The notes under the pieces are model-generated. The model ran no database searches and had not been told where the DNA came from. It worked only from the letters and a program-made list of their open reading frames with translations. From Oscillatoriales cyanobacterium (GTDB lineage Bacteria > Cyanobacteriota > Cyanobacteriia > Cyanobacteriales > Microcoleaceae), in contig RDXX01000012.1 of the NCBI GenBank assembly GCA_004292955.1, positions 1 through 64,000 of the forward strand: 64,000 nt of DNA. The letters are read 5' to 3'. A program made the translations under genes and the position numbers. Below are positions 1 through 9,020 of the stretch, one piece after another (positions within the stretch are counted from its first letter, which is position 1; every line of letters begins with the position of its first letter).

Positions 1-1
1 G

Positions 2-649
<648 letters not shown>

Positions 650-668
650 AACGAGTGTTTTGAGATAG

Positions 669-711
669 ATTGCCGCGCAGCCAGCGATCCTGAACTGCGC
701 GGCAATTTTTG
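669..711 (+). terminator. Rho-independent terminator of rpoC2
   Basis: A perfect 12-bp stem (ATTGCCGCGCAG at 669-680 with CTGCGCGGCAAT at 695-706) is closed by a 14-nt loop and runs into a T tract at 706-710. It starts 20 nt after the rpoC2 stop codon. Confidence 0.85.
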
Positions 712-876
712 AGAGATCCTCCCAACCAACAGGCGCAAGCGTTGGTTGAAAAATCTTAAATTTTTGGTTTCAAAACTTAAAATTCAAAATTCACAGGCGA
801 AAGTGCGATCGGCACATCAAATCGCCCGAAAAAAGAAGGCAGAAGATATTCAGCCGCAGGCATAAATCAGAATTCA
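712..876. other. Short intergenic stretch between rpoC2 terminator and TnpB element
   Basis: AT-rich spacer with no reading frame or motif that I can support. It flanks the right end of the first TnpB element, so if that element's guide RNA is functional its guide would be read from here on the minus strand. Confidence 0.5.
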
Positions 877-1030
877 TTGACACTCTCAGCGCTAAAGCGA
901 CTGAGATTCTTAAGACATTGCGGCCTTAATATCCTGATTGCTCAGGTTCCCAAACTCACCACGTTTGCTCTGCGAGCGTGGTGATATTTTTTGGGCGTTT
1001 AGGTGTTGAGCACCTAGTTTCGCGTCCTGG
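877..1030 (-). ncRNA. Candidate TnpB omega-RNA scaffold (copy 1)
   Basis: In TnpB elements the guide RNA scaffold overlaps the 3' end of tnpB and the right end, and the guide is the flanking DNA. Here the 3' part of the gene and its downstream DNA form two hairpins: CACCACG/CGTGGTG (957-983, covering the stop codon) and the terminal CTCAG-CGC/GCG-CTGAG hairpin before TGTCAA. The scaffold's 5' limit is unknown. Position and folding are seen; function is inferred. Confidence 0.45.
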
Positions 1031-2326
1031 CCCACGTACCATTCTCAAAGCTCGATCTCTAATCGTTTTTGCAGCGCCAATATCGGCGTGTTCGTGATAT
1101 CCGCACTCAACACAGATGAATTTTTCTCCATCTCTGTTGGATTTATCGATCTGACTGCAATTCCTGCATTCCTGACTAGAGTGTTTAGGATTAACTTTGA
1201 TTACGATTTTTCCTTGCTTTGCAGCCAGATACTCAATCTTTAATCCCAAATCGCCCCAACCTGCATCAGACATAGCGCGATTCAATCCCTTTTTTCTGGA
1301 TTGCCCATTCTTCAGAAACCTCCCAGTTTTCTCGTCACTTTTTACTTTACATCGGCGCATCATCCCTGAAATATTTAAATCTTCTGTGGCAATTACATCA
1401 ACGTTACGAGATACTATTAAATTTGCAGTTTTCCATTGATATGCTTGACGCTTATCGCTAATCTTTTGATGGAAATTCCCAACTTTAATAGCTGCTTTTT
1501 TGCGATTTTTACTACCCTTAATTTTGCGACTAACCCGTCTCTGTCTGATTTTTAGAGTCCGCTTAGCTTTTTTGTTCGTCGAAAACTTGGGATTTTTGAT
1601 TTGGTATCCATCAGAAAGGTGAACCAGTTTAGTGATTCCTAGGTCGCAACCTATTACTTTGGGGTTATCGCCAACAGGAGTAGCGCTGTATTCAGGTACA
1701 GATTTATCCTCTATTCTAATAGAAACATACCAGCCATTCTGGCGTTTTCTAACCGCGCAAGCCTTGATGGTAAACCCATCTGGGATTGAGCGAGAGTTGT
1801 AAAACCGCATCCAACCCAGTTTGGGTAGGTAAATTTTATTACCCTTGATTTTTACTCCCATCACGAAAGTAAAAGATGTGAAGTTGCTGCGGTTTTTAAA
1901 TTTAGGAAATCCCCTACCTTCAAAGAAGTTTTTGTAGGCAATGTCTAAGCGTTTAACATTCTGTTGTAAAACTGTTGAGTCAATTCCACTATACCAAGGT
2001 CTAGCCATTTTTAACTCAGGTAATGCTGTAATCTGAATGTCACCAGCACTTCGACGAGGATTTCTAGCTTTGCCTTCTTTGTCAGACTTAGAATCTTTCC
2101 AAGGATTTCCGGTTGCGCCACTTTTACTTACGAAGCAGGTCAATGGTGAAGCTTCGCCTTTCGTTCTAATGTCACAGTAATTGCCTTGGATAAACTGCTG
2201 GCTGTACTGACAGATTCTGTCATTTAAGCACCAATTATACTGGCTTCGCAGCATATCTATCCAAGCAGACATTTTTGATGATTGTGTTTGATTGGGTCGC
2301 AACTTATAAACATAGTTTATTATCAA
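956..2326 (-). CDS. tnpB: TnpB family RNA-guided endonuclease / transposon accessory protein
   Basis: 456 residues. An N-terminal helix-turn-helix region (YVYKLRPNQTQ at the start) is followed by a RuvC-like nuclease split into GCDLGITKLV (catalytic Asp), TEDLNISGMMR (catalytic Glu) and a final HADIGAAKTI segment (catalytic Asp), with a four-Cys zinc finger CRNCSQ...CVECG between the last two. TnpB proteins cut DNA next to a transposon-adjacent motif under the direction of a right-end-derived RNA. The start is the TTG at 2326: it has a good ribosome binding site (GGGAGGTG, 7 nt upstream) and begins the conserved YVYKL segment. All three catalytic acidic residues are present, so it looks intact. 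It is closer in sequence to the copy at 52867 than to the one at 27283. Confidence 0.92.
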   Translation of the reverse strand: MIINYVYKLRPNQTQSSKMSAWIDMLRSQYNWCLNDRICQYSQQFIQGNYCDIRTKGEASPLTCFVSKSGATGNPWKDSKSDKEGKARNPRRSAGDIQITALPELKMARPWYSGIDSTVLQQNVKRLDIAYKNFFEGRGFPKFKNRSNFTSFTFVMGVKIKGNKIYLPKLGWMRFYNSRSIPDGFTIKACAVRKRQNGWYVSIRIEDKSVPEYSATPVGDNPKVIGCDLGITKLVHLSDGYQIKNPKFSTNKKAKRTLKIRQRRVSRKIKGSKNRKKAAIKVGNFHQKISDKRQAYQWKTANLIVSRNVDVIATEDLNISGMMRRCKVKSDEKTGRFLKNGQSRKKGLNRAMSDAGWGDLGLKIEYLAAKQGKIVIKVNPKHSSQECRNCSQIDKSNRDGEKFICVECGYHEHADIGAAKTIRDRALRMVRGPGRETRCSTPKRPKNITTLAEQTW

Positions 2327-2540
2327 TCTAGTTCACCTCCCTGGCTTGTATTTTAACATCTTTCTTTGGTTTTAAGTATTAAGAATCAAAAAAGATTCAC
2401 GGCGGTTGAAACCGCCCGTGTCGCTTGCATCTCAGGTCTAAAGACACTGAGTTTTCCGCTTACCGAATGTTTTTTTATAAAACTTGAAAATTAAAATTTT
2501 TAATTGTTTGAATCAAACTATAAATAAAATTATTTCTTCC

Positions 2541-2711
2541 TTATAATACCAATTTTCAAAATTAATACAACATTAGTTGTAGGCTGTGGATCCACGAAAA
2601 ATTCGTAGCTATATATCGACAATTTGACAGAGCCGCACCTGACCACAATGGTACAAGCGACCAAACAAAACATTTATTATGTCGCAATCTTTTGTCAAAA
2701 TGGTATTATAA
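2541..2711. mobile_element. MITE-like element with TTATAATACC termini
   Basis: The ends TTATAATACC(A)ATTTT at 2541 and AAAATGGTATTATAA ending at 2711 form a nearly perfect terminal inverted repeat around 140 bp of non-coding DNA. The inner ATACCATTTT end is shared with the element at 32310-32415. No coding capacity. Confidence 0.5.
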
Positions 2712-2845
2712 ACACGCTCGCATTATTCAAGCCAGTCTGCGAAAATAACTATTTGTTCTGATGTGGGTTTAAGCACGAATTCGTAGGTTAGATTGAACAC
2801 TAGGTCTTTAAGAAATATCAAGACTTTTCTTAAAAAGTCGATCAA

Positions 2846-2876
2846 ATAAAAGCCGTCCTAGAAGGACGGGGCTGAA
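2846..2876 (-). repeat. Orphan TnpB-element left-end hairpin
   Basis: On the minus strand this reads AGCCCCGTCCTTCTAGGACG followed by GCTTTTATTT, nearly the same as the left ends at 27186-27215 and 52774-52803. No tnpB gene lies at the expected 75 bp from it, so it is probably what remains of a lost element. Confidence 0.55.
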
Positions 2877-3012
2877 GAAGCCAAGTTTTCGGTAAAAGAC
2901 CGCTAACCCAAGCGTATTAAACTACAAACTTCGTGGCTTCCCTCCGTTACATTTGTTACATCCGACAGCCGACGAATCCGTTGCTGAACTTCCTGCTTCA
3001 AATATGGTTCGC

Positions 3013-3408
3013 TTACTCAGGGAGCAAAGCCTTGATCCGATCGACAAACTCTTGATGGTCTACTACGGGTTTAGAGATGTAACCGTCGGCACCGCTTTGA
3101 TCCAGAAAAGTTTCTCTATCACCGGCCATCGCGTGAGCCGTCACCAATATAATCGGCAGCGAGGCGGTTTGCGGGTCAGCTTTCAGCAGTTGAGTAATCT
3201 TAATGCCGTCAACAGATTTTCCCTGGTACACGCTGCGCGAAAGAGACACGTCCATTAAAATCAAATCAGCTTGGCCGGCCGCAGCAATCTGCATCACCTC
3301 TTCAACATTTTCCGTGTGCTTGACAGCTAAGCCCCCCCGCTTAGTAAGTATTTTGGAAAAAACTCGAGCATTAACCAAATCGTCCTCTACAATCAGAACG
3401 GTTTTCAT
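3013..3408 (-). CDS. Single-domain response regulator (CheY-like)
   Basis: 131 residues, a lone receiver domain. It shows the acidic pair in VLIVEDD, the phospho-acceptor Asp in LILMDVS, the Thr/Ser site in ILVTAHAMAGD and the conserved Lys in GYISKPV. There is no output domain, so it should act by protein contact in a phosphorelay, often with a hybrid kinase. The start is placed at the internal ATG (MKTVLIVEDD): the 14 residues before it in the open frame are not part of the fold. No kinase gene is adjacent; the upstream DNA is degraded transposon sequence, so a former partner may have been lost. Confidence 0.88.
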   Translation of the reverse strand: MKTVLIVEDDLVNARVFSKILTKRGGLAVKHTENVEEVMQIAAAGQADLILMDVSLSRSVYQGKSVDGIKITQLLKADPQTASLPIILVTAHAMAGDRETFLDQSGADGYISKPVVDHQEFVDRIKALLPE

Positions 3409-3654
3409 AAATAAATATGGGAAGTATGGAAACTTTGCGACATGAGTCAAAAGAGGAACACGGCACGAGGATTAGATTCCCCGTCAAAAATGCAGAGTTT
3501 TTAGCGCCATCAGCCGGGAACCCTGCAAAACCCGCATATATTCCTTGAGCGACTACCGTGAGAGGGTGTACAGATGCCCAGAAGCATCCATTACCATCAT
3601 TTAGACTACTACATACAAACAAACAGATACATTTAACCCGGTAGAAGCTGAAAA

Positions 3655-3746
3655 TCAACCTTTAGCGGATCTGTCACAGCCTTTAAAAAAAGGCTAAAAG
3701 TGCCATTCATATCACGCCCGATGCCATGACCGCAAGAAGGACAAAC
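3655..3746 (-). pseudogene. Remnant of a TnpB-like C-terminus
   Basis: The minus strand encodes VCPSCGHGIGRDMNGTFS, which matches the last Cys pair plus the RuvC-III Asp/Asn segment (C-x2-CG...RD-x-NG) of TnpB-type proteins. An in-frame stop lies three codons upstream and the rest of the gene is not recognisable. It could also be a chance match, as only about 20 residues are informative. Confidence 0.4.
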
Positions 3747-4539
3747 TGTTGGTTACCTTCTAACTTTTTGTGGTTCTGTCCATACTTTGAACAGGTTTTA
3801 GATGTATATTCTTCAGTCAGTCTGCTACAATACATCCGCGCTTAGATGCGGAAATGCTTTAACGTAAAATAGGGTGAACCTATTGATATTACTACAATCT
3901 ACCACAGTCTACTAGAATATTTCAAATAATTGTCTACCTTAGATAGAGTGTTTAGTTGTTTTTTAGAACTAGACCTGACACTGACGCTCGTCTCACGATC
4001 CCCCGGTAGCAAGTTTTTAGTAACCTGTTGTCGATTTAAATTGTATATTTGAATTCTCTATTCCCCTTCACGGTTACATTTTCTCCCCGACGACCGAGAA
4101 TCTCCCTCTCTCCCCCGAATATCGCAGACAATTTCGGGATTGCTACTGCTTATCCTCTCTTGTGGTCAGGACTCCAACTTGTACCATTTTAGATTTTAGA
4201 TTTTAGACTGGGGACGATCGCTCGGATAGGGGTATGAAGGTGGACTGAGGTTGAGGGCAGTTCCATTACTTTTTGTAACTGCTATGGGAGTCCCGGAGCC
4301 TTGACAATTATTTTCTTTCTTGCTCTTAGAGTCAAGCAATGTTGATTGACCTACTCGGGCCTTCCCATTCGGATCGGAGTACCCAATATAGCGGGGATGG
4401 TTGGGGATTCGCCATTCTCAGTTTTGACCGCTATCGAGCTGGTGTCAGAGGCTTGAGAGTTCGCCCGGATAGATTTGACCCGGCTGAATTCTGAACGATC
4501 TGCCTTTGTGAGCGATTATAAGGAAAAGTATGACTGTGA
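3747..4539. other. Gene-free stretch upstream of the IscB element
   Basis: No supported coding region on either strand. It contains a short ATTTTAG heptamer run (4191-4214). DNA just upstream of the IscB omega-RNA may contain the element's left end, but I could not place that end precisely. Confidence 0.5.
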
Positions 4540-4544
4540 ATCAA

Positions 4545-4834
4545 CCTTCTCGCGGCGGGTAAATAGACAGGTAGGCACAAAGGTCGGCAACATAGAGTAG
4601 CAAAGAAGCGGAGTAATTCGAGGGAAACGGAGTAATTCGGAGTACCCTGCTACACCAGATTTCACACACACCAAGAGTGTGATAGCCGCTGGAGGGTCAT
4701 GACTCAATCAATTCGGGCAAGATTCAAGCGTCAGGGGAGGAACATCGCGTAGCTTCTGAACGTGGAACACCGCACCCTGGTAACAAGCCTGTAAGCCAAT
4801 CGATGCAAACATTACCAAGTCCCCAGATGCAGAA
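4545..4834 (+). ncRNA. Candidate IscB omega-RNA (HEARO-type)
   Basis: IscB proteins use a structured RNA encoded directly upstream of the gene. This 290-nt region has no reading frame, is GC-richer than the DNA before it, and contains paired segments such as GTAGCA (4600-4605) with TGCTAC (4668-4673) around a duplicated CGGAGTAATTCG motif. The 5' guide would be the DNA at the transposon left end. The location follows from the family; the exact limits are not established. Confidence 0.5.
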
Positions 4835-6127
4835 ATGCAAATTCAAGCTAATTACGTTTTCCTGTTGAATCACGACAGGACGTTCCTCAACATGGTGCAT
4901 CCTGCCCGTGCTAGAGAGCTGTTGACCAAACAAAAAGCAGCGGTGTACAGATCATATCCGTTTGCGATCGTCCTCAAGCAACAGATTCTCAATCCCACAC
5001 TCAAACCCTATCGGCTCAAAATAGATCCAGGTTCTAAATGGACGGGTTTCGCCATTCAATGCGGTGAAGATATTGTCTTCGGCATGGAACTAAAGCATCG
5101 AGGATTGCAAATCAGCGCTGACCTCAAACAACGGGCTAGCGTGCGAGGCTCGCGGCGTTCGCGCAATCTTAGATATCGAGCAAAGCGTTTTAATCGAAAG
5201 CAGCCTACAGGATGGTTAGCCCCCAGCTTGCGACATAGAGTTCAAACGGTAGAAACTTGGATTAAGCGATTCATGCGCTACAGTCCCATCACTGAGATTG
5301 AGATTGAGCAAGTCCGGTTTGACACACAACTGATGCAGAATCCTGAGATTAGTGGAGTGCAATATCAAGCGGGTGAACTGGCTGGCTATGAGGTGAAGCA
5401 ATATCTACTAGAAAAGTGGGAACAAAAATGCTCGTACTGCGGTGCAACCGATACCCCCCTGGAAGTAGAACACATTCAGGCTAAATCAAAAGGTGGGTCA
5501 AACCGAGTCAGCAACCTTGCTCTTTCCTGTGTTCCGTGCAACCAGAAGAAGGGGAATCGCGATATCCAAGATTTCCTTTCGGGCAAACCCGACCTGCTAC
5601 AACGTATTCTTGCACAAGCCAAGCAACCCCTTAAAGATGCAGCAGCAGTGAATTCAACCCGTTTTGCCATTGTCAGGATGGCAAAAGAGCTATGCGACAC
5701 GGTGAAGTGTTGGACGGGCGGCAGAACTAAATTCAACCGCACTCAACAGGGCTTAGAGAAGTCACACAGCATTGATGCCGCCTGTGTCGGGAAATCTGGT
5801 CGCTCGATTCAATTGAGAACAACTCAGCCTCTGATTGTCACGTGTTTTGGGCACGGCACAAGGCAGGAAATACGAGTCAACAAACACGGGTTCCCAGCAG
5901 TGAAAAATACACGAGTACGATACAAGCACGTCAAAACAGGCGATACAGTTAAGTTCACGCTGGATACTGACCGCAAGAATTCACGAGCCGGAACCTATAC
6001 GGCGCGAGTGAAAAAACCTACTGCAAAGGGTTTTGAGGTTTTAATTAATCAGTTTCGTATTGGAGTTTCTACCATAAAAAACGTGAAGTTTATTCACCGA
6101 CAGGACGGCTACTCATATCGATTTTAG
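4835..6127 (+). CDS. iscB: IscB RNA-guided endonuclease (RuvC + HNH), copy 1
   Basis: 430 residues, the usual IscB size. In order: PLMP-type N-terminus (NYVFLLNHDR), RuvC-I with Asp64 in KIDPGSKWTG, Arg-rich bridge helix about 104-122 (RGSRRSRNLRYRAKRFNR), RuvC-II with Glu157/158 in EIEQVRFD, an HNH domain about 195-245 (Cys199/Cys202 in CSYC, His213 in VEHI, Cys232/Cys235 in CVPC) and RuvC-III with His311/Asp314 in SHSIDAACVG. IscB is the ancestor-like relative of Cas9 and cuts both strands under omega-RNA guidance. All catalytic residues are present. The gene stops only 64 bp before the topoisomerase gene, so the element sits in that gene's promoter region. Confidence 0.93.
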   Translation: MQIQANYVFLLNHDRTFLNMVHPARARELLTKQKAAVYRSYPFAIVLKQQILNPTLKPYRLKIDPGSKWTGFAIQCGEDIVFGMELKHRGLQISADLKQRASVRGSRRSRNLRYRAKRFNRKQPTGWLAPSLRHRVQTVETWIKRFMRYSPITEIEIEQVRFDTQLMQNPEISGVQYQAGELAGYEVKQYLLEKWEQKCSYCGATDTPLEVEHIQAKSKGGSNRVSNLALSCVPCNQKKGNRDIQDFLSGKPDLLQRILAQAKQPLKDAAAVNSTRFAIVRMAKELCDTVKCWTGGRTKFNRTQQGLEKSHSIDAACVGKSGRSIQLRTTQPLIVTCFGHGTRQEIRVNKHGFPAVKNTRVRYKHVKTGDTVKFTLDTDRKNSRAGTYTARVKKPTAKGFEVLINQFRIGVSTIKNVKFIHRQDGYSYRF

Positions 6128-6191
6128 TTCACTCCGTTTCACCCCAGAATACTCCGATATTCTGCTATCTAGTAATTAGACATAAGGACTC

Positions 6192-8744
6192 ATGGCTAAA
6201 CAACTCAACCTACTTTCCGGGCAAGTAATTTCTACGCCTCTGCACGCCGAGATGCAGCAATCGTACCTCGAATATGCCATGAGTGTGATCGTCGGGCGAG
6301 CTTTGCCTGATGTCCGCGACGGTTTAAAACCTGTGCACCGTCGAATTTTGTACGCGATGCACGAACTCGGTTTGACACCAGACCGACCTTACCGCAAGTG
6401 CGCCCGGGTAGTTGGAGATGTTTTGGGAAAATATCACCCCCACGGCGACCAATCGGTTTACGACGCTCTGGTGCGAATGGCTCAGGAGTTTTCGAGCCGC
6501 TATCCTTTGCTGGCGGGTCACGGCAATTTCGGTTCGGTGGACAATGACCCTGCTGCTGCGATGCGCTACACGGAAACTAGACTGGCATCGATCGCCCACG
6601 AAGCCATGCTAACCCAAGTCGGTGACGCAACTGTTGATTTTACTAATAACTTTGACAGTTCGCAGCAGGAACCGACGGCGCTCCCTGCTCAGTTGCCGTT
6701 TCTGTTGCTCAACGGTTGTACTGGCATTGCTGTCGGGATGGCTACTAATATCCCGCCGCACAATTTGGGCGAGGTGGTAGACGGTTTAATTGCTTTGATT
6801 GAAAATCCGGAGATCTCGGATGAGAAGTTGATCGAACTAATTCCGGGCCCGGATTTCCCGACCGGAGGGGAAATCGTCTCTACAGAGGGCATTTTTGATG
6901 CCTACACTAAGGGTCGAGGTAGCATTGCGGTCAGGGGTATAGCTGGGGTGGAAGAAGTGCCTGGGAATCGCAAGGTACGAACTAAAACGGCGATCGTCGT
7001 GACGGAGTTTCCGTTTCAGGTAAATAAGGCAGCTTGGATTGAAAAGGTGGCGGAGTTGGTGAATGCCGGCCGCCTCGACGGTATTTCTGATTTGCGTGAC
7101 GAGAGCGATCGCGAAGGCATTCGAGTTGTAATTGAACTTAAACGAGAATTTACTCCAGAGGCGGTGCTGGCTCGTCTTTACCAACAAACTGACCTGCAAA
7201 CAAATTTTGGCGCGATTTTGCTGGCAATTGTCAACGGTCAACCCCGACAGTTGACCTTGAGACAATTGTTGCAAGAATTTCTCGATTTCCGAGAAGTGAC
7301 TCTCACCCGCCGCTACAATTACGAGTTGCAGGCGGCAGAACGTCGCTGTCACATTGTCCAAGGCTTAATGTTGGCTTTGACAAATCTTGATACTGCGATC
7401 GACATTCTCAGAAATGCTCCTGACGGGACTACTGCTAAGCAAACTTTCCAAGTTCGCCTTAATCTGAGCGAAAGTCAAGCTGATGCGATTTTGGCGATGC
7501 CGATGCGTCGGCTGACTGGTATGGAAAGGCAAAATTTGCAGTCTGAGTTGGATGAGTTGATGGGGAATATTCAAGAATTGCAGCGGTTGTTGAGCGACAG
7601 GCGCGAACTTTTGAAGGCTTTAAAGAAGGAATTGCGATCGCTAAAACGCAAGTACGCTGACGAACGTCGCACTAAATTTGCCAATGGAACCGGACGCGCC
7701 AGAACTGCTCAAACACAACCGGCTGGCAAGAAAAATGCTGGTGTGAAGCCTTTGTTGCCGGCAACAATTTCACCTAATTTATTGCCCGATATTGAACCGG
7801 AGGAAACTATTGTTGAATTTTCGCACAAGCAGTACGTGAGACGATTGCCCGCTGCGGAACGCCCGCGCTCGAAAAGTCGCGAAAAATCGGTTTCAGCTTT
7901 AGAAAAAAATGAAGATTTTATTGTGACGGCAAACCTGACAAAAACCGATCGCACTTTGGTCGTCTTAATTCCTAACGGCAAAGCTTATCCGCTGAAAGTG
8001 GCTGATATTCCTAGTAGCAGCCAAAAAGACCGGGGAACGCCGATTGTTAGTTTGTTGTCGCCCAGTGCTACTAAAGAAAGTGCAGGTCGTGCTTTCTCGG
8101 AAATCACAGTTGCACACTTTATTTTGCCGGAAAATTCGGAGGCTGCGGATTTAGTAACTCTGACTCAACAAGGCAAAATTAAGCGCTTGCCGATGCAGGA
8201 ATTTGCTGAGCTGACTAATCGCGGCGTGACTGTTGTTAAACTCAAGGAGGACGATCGACTGCGTAATGCTAGTCTCAGCAAAGTTGGCGACCAAGTGGTC
8301 GTCGCAACTTCGGGAGGTCGAGTCCTCCGATTTGATGTTGATGACGAACAACTGCCGCCCATGGGCCGCACCGCCCAGGGTTCTCAAGTCACCAGGTTGC
8401 GGAAGCAGGAACAGTTGGTGGGTTGTATTACGATCGACCGGGAGGACAGTCTGGTGCTAATTTCGGAGTTGGGTTGGGCTAAACGAATGCCTGCGGGTTC
8501 TGTCAGGCTGACTAACCGCGGCGAAATTGGCACTCAAGCTTTTCGCTTTGCAGAGCCTAAAGATGCTTTGGTTGGATTGCTGCGGGCTGTTCCGGGTACG
8601 GATGTTAAACTTTTTACGACTGCTGGCCGCCTGCTGCGATCGACTACTGATGCTATAGCTTTTTGGGGGAAGGATGCTCCGGGCGATCGGGTTTTTGACC
8701 TCAATCCTGGTGAAAGAATTATCAAGGTTATCAGTAGTCAATAG
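6192..8744 (+). CDS. DNA topoisomerase (ATP-hydrolysing) subunit A, GyrA/ParC-like
   Basis: 850 residues. The N-terminal winged-helix region ([20 protein letters not shown], then [20 protein letters not shown]) and the catalytic Tyr in [12 protein letters not shown] identify a type IIA topoisomerase A subunit, the DNA-cutting partner of GyrB/ParE. A coiled coil follows (about 400-495), then a low-complexity linker and a beta-pinwheel C-terminal domain (about 590-845). The GyrA box (Q-R-R-G-G-x-G) that gives gyrase its wrapping activity is not recognisable; the best counterpart is QKDRGTP. This fits the second, ParC-like A subunit commonly present in cyanobacteria, but I do not assign gyrA or parC. 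The promoter region has been replaced up to 64 bp by the iscB element. Confidence 0.9.
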   Translation: MAKQLNLLSGQVISTPLHAEMQQSYLEYAMSVIVGRALPDVRDGLKPVHRRILYAMHELGLTPDRPYRKCARVVGDVLGKYHPHGDQSVYDALVRMAQEFSSRYPLLAGHGNFGSVDNDPAAAMRYTETRLASIAHEAMLTQVGDATVDFTNNFDSSQQEPTALPAQLPFLLLNGCTGIAVGMATNIPPHNLGEVVDGLIALIENPEISDEKLIELIPGPDFPTGGEIVSTEGIFDAYTKGRGSIAVRGIAGVEEVPGNRKVRTKTAIVVTEFPFQVNKAAWIEKVAELVNAGRLDGISDLRDESDREGIRVVIELKREFTPEAVLARLYQQTDLQTNFGAILLAIVNGQPRQLTLRQLLQEFLDFREVTLTRRYNYELQAAERRCHIVQGLMLALTNLDTAIDILRNAPDGTTAKQTFQVRLNLSESQADAILAMPMRRLTGMERQNLQSELDELMGNIQELQRLLSDRRELLKALKKELRSLKRKYADERRTKFANGTGRARTAQTQPAGKKNAGVKPLLPATISPNLLPDIEPEETIVEFSHKQYVRRLPAAERPRSKSREKSVSALEKNEDFIVTANLTKTDRTLVVLIPNGKAYPLKVADIPSSSQKDRGTPIVSLLSPSATKESAGRAFSEITVAHFILPENSEAADLVTLTQQGKIKRLPMQEFAELTNRGVTVVKLKEDDRLRNASLSKVGDQVVVATSGGRVLRFDVDDEQLPPMGRTAQGSQVTRLRKQEQLVGCITIDREDSLVLISELGWAKRMPAGSVRLTNRGEIGTQAFRFAEPKDALVGLLRAVPGTDVKLFTTAGRLLRSTTDAIAFWGKDAPGDRVFDLNPGERIIKVISSQ

Positions 8745-8811
8745 TCAATAGTCAGTAGTCAGTAGTCAGTAGTCAATAGTCAGTAGTCAGTAGTCAATAG
8801 TCAGTAGTCAT
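8741..8811 (+). repeat. Heptameric short tandem repeats (AGTAGTC / AATAGTC)
   Basis: About ten tandem copies of a degenerate 7-mer follow and overlap the topoisomerase stop codon. This matches the STRR class known from cyanobacterial intergenic DNA. Confidence 0.85.
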
Positions 8812-9020
8812 TGGTAATGGGTAATTATTTGGGGAGCATCTCAGTTTTGTTTTTATAGTGCTGTCCCCGCTCGCGAGGGTTAGATCGGCAAGCGACCGGG
8901 GACGATCACACTAAAAGAAAAAATTATTTTTACAAAAATGAAATTCTCCCATTATTCTTCCCTCTTCCCTCTTCCTTCTTCCTTCTTCCTTCCTCCAAAT
9001 CTAAAATCTAAAATCGTTTG
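8812..9020. other. Intergenic spacer with hairpin and purine/pyrimidine repeats
   Basis: Contains an inverted repeat (GTCCCCGCTCGC at 8863 pairing with GCGACCGGGGAC ending at 8903, one mismatch), possibly the topoisomerase terminator although no T tract follows, and a run of TTCCCTC/TTCCTTC units (8952-8994). The same repeat type, in the opposite sense, appears inside the next gene. Confidence 0.6.

Larger units (their letters stand above)
877..2465 (-). mobile_element. Solo TnpB element (IS1341-like group of IS200/IS605), copy 1
   Basis: The right end is set by the minus-strand sequence AGAATC - hairpin - AGTGTCAA (877-911), which is shared in form with the ends at 28434-28473 and 54063-54096. 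The left end is placed near a hairpin at 2431-2451 (CTCAG/CTGAG stem) 105 bp upstream of the tnpB start; its loop sequence resembles the right-end hairpin. No TnpA tyrosine transposase is present, so the unit is non-autonomous. The right end is well supported; the left end is accurate only to about 20 bp. Confidence 0.7.
2327..3012. other. Gene-free stretch with transposon-end debris
   Basis: No supported gene. It holds the left end of TnpB copy 1 (hairpin 2431-2451), a hairpin with the repeat GGCGGTTGAAACCGCC (2401-2416), a MITE-like inverted repeat (2541-2711) and an orphan left-end hairpin (2854-2870). Confidence 0.6.
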
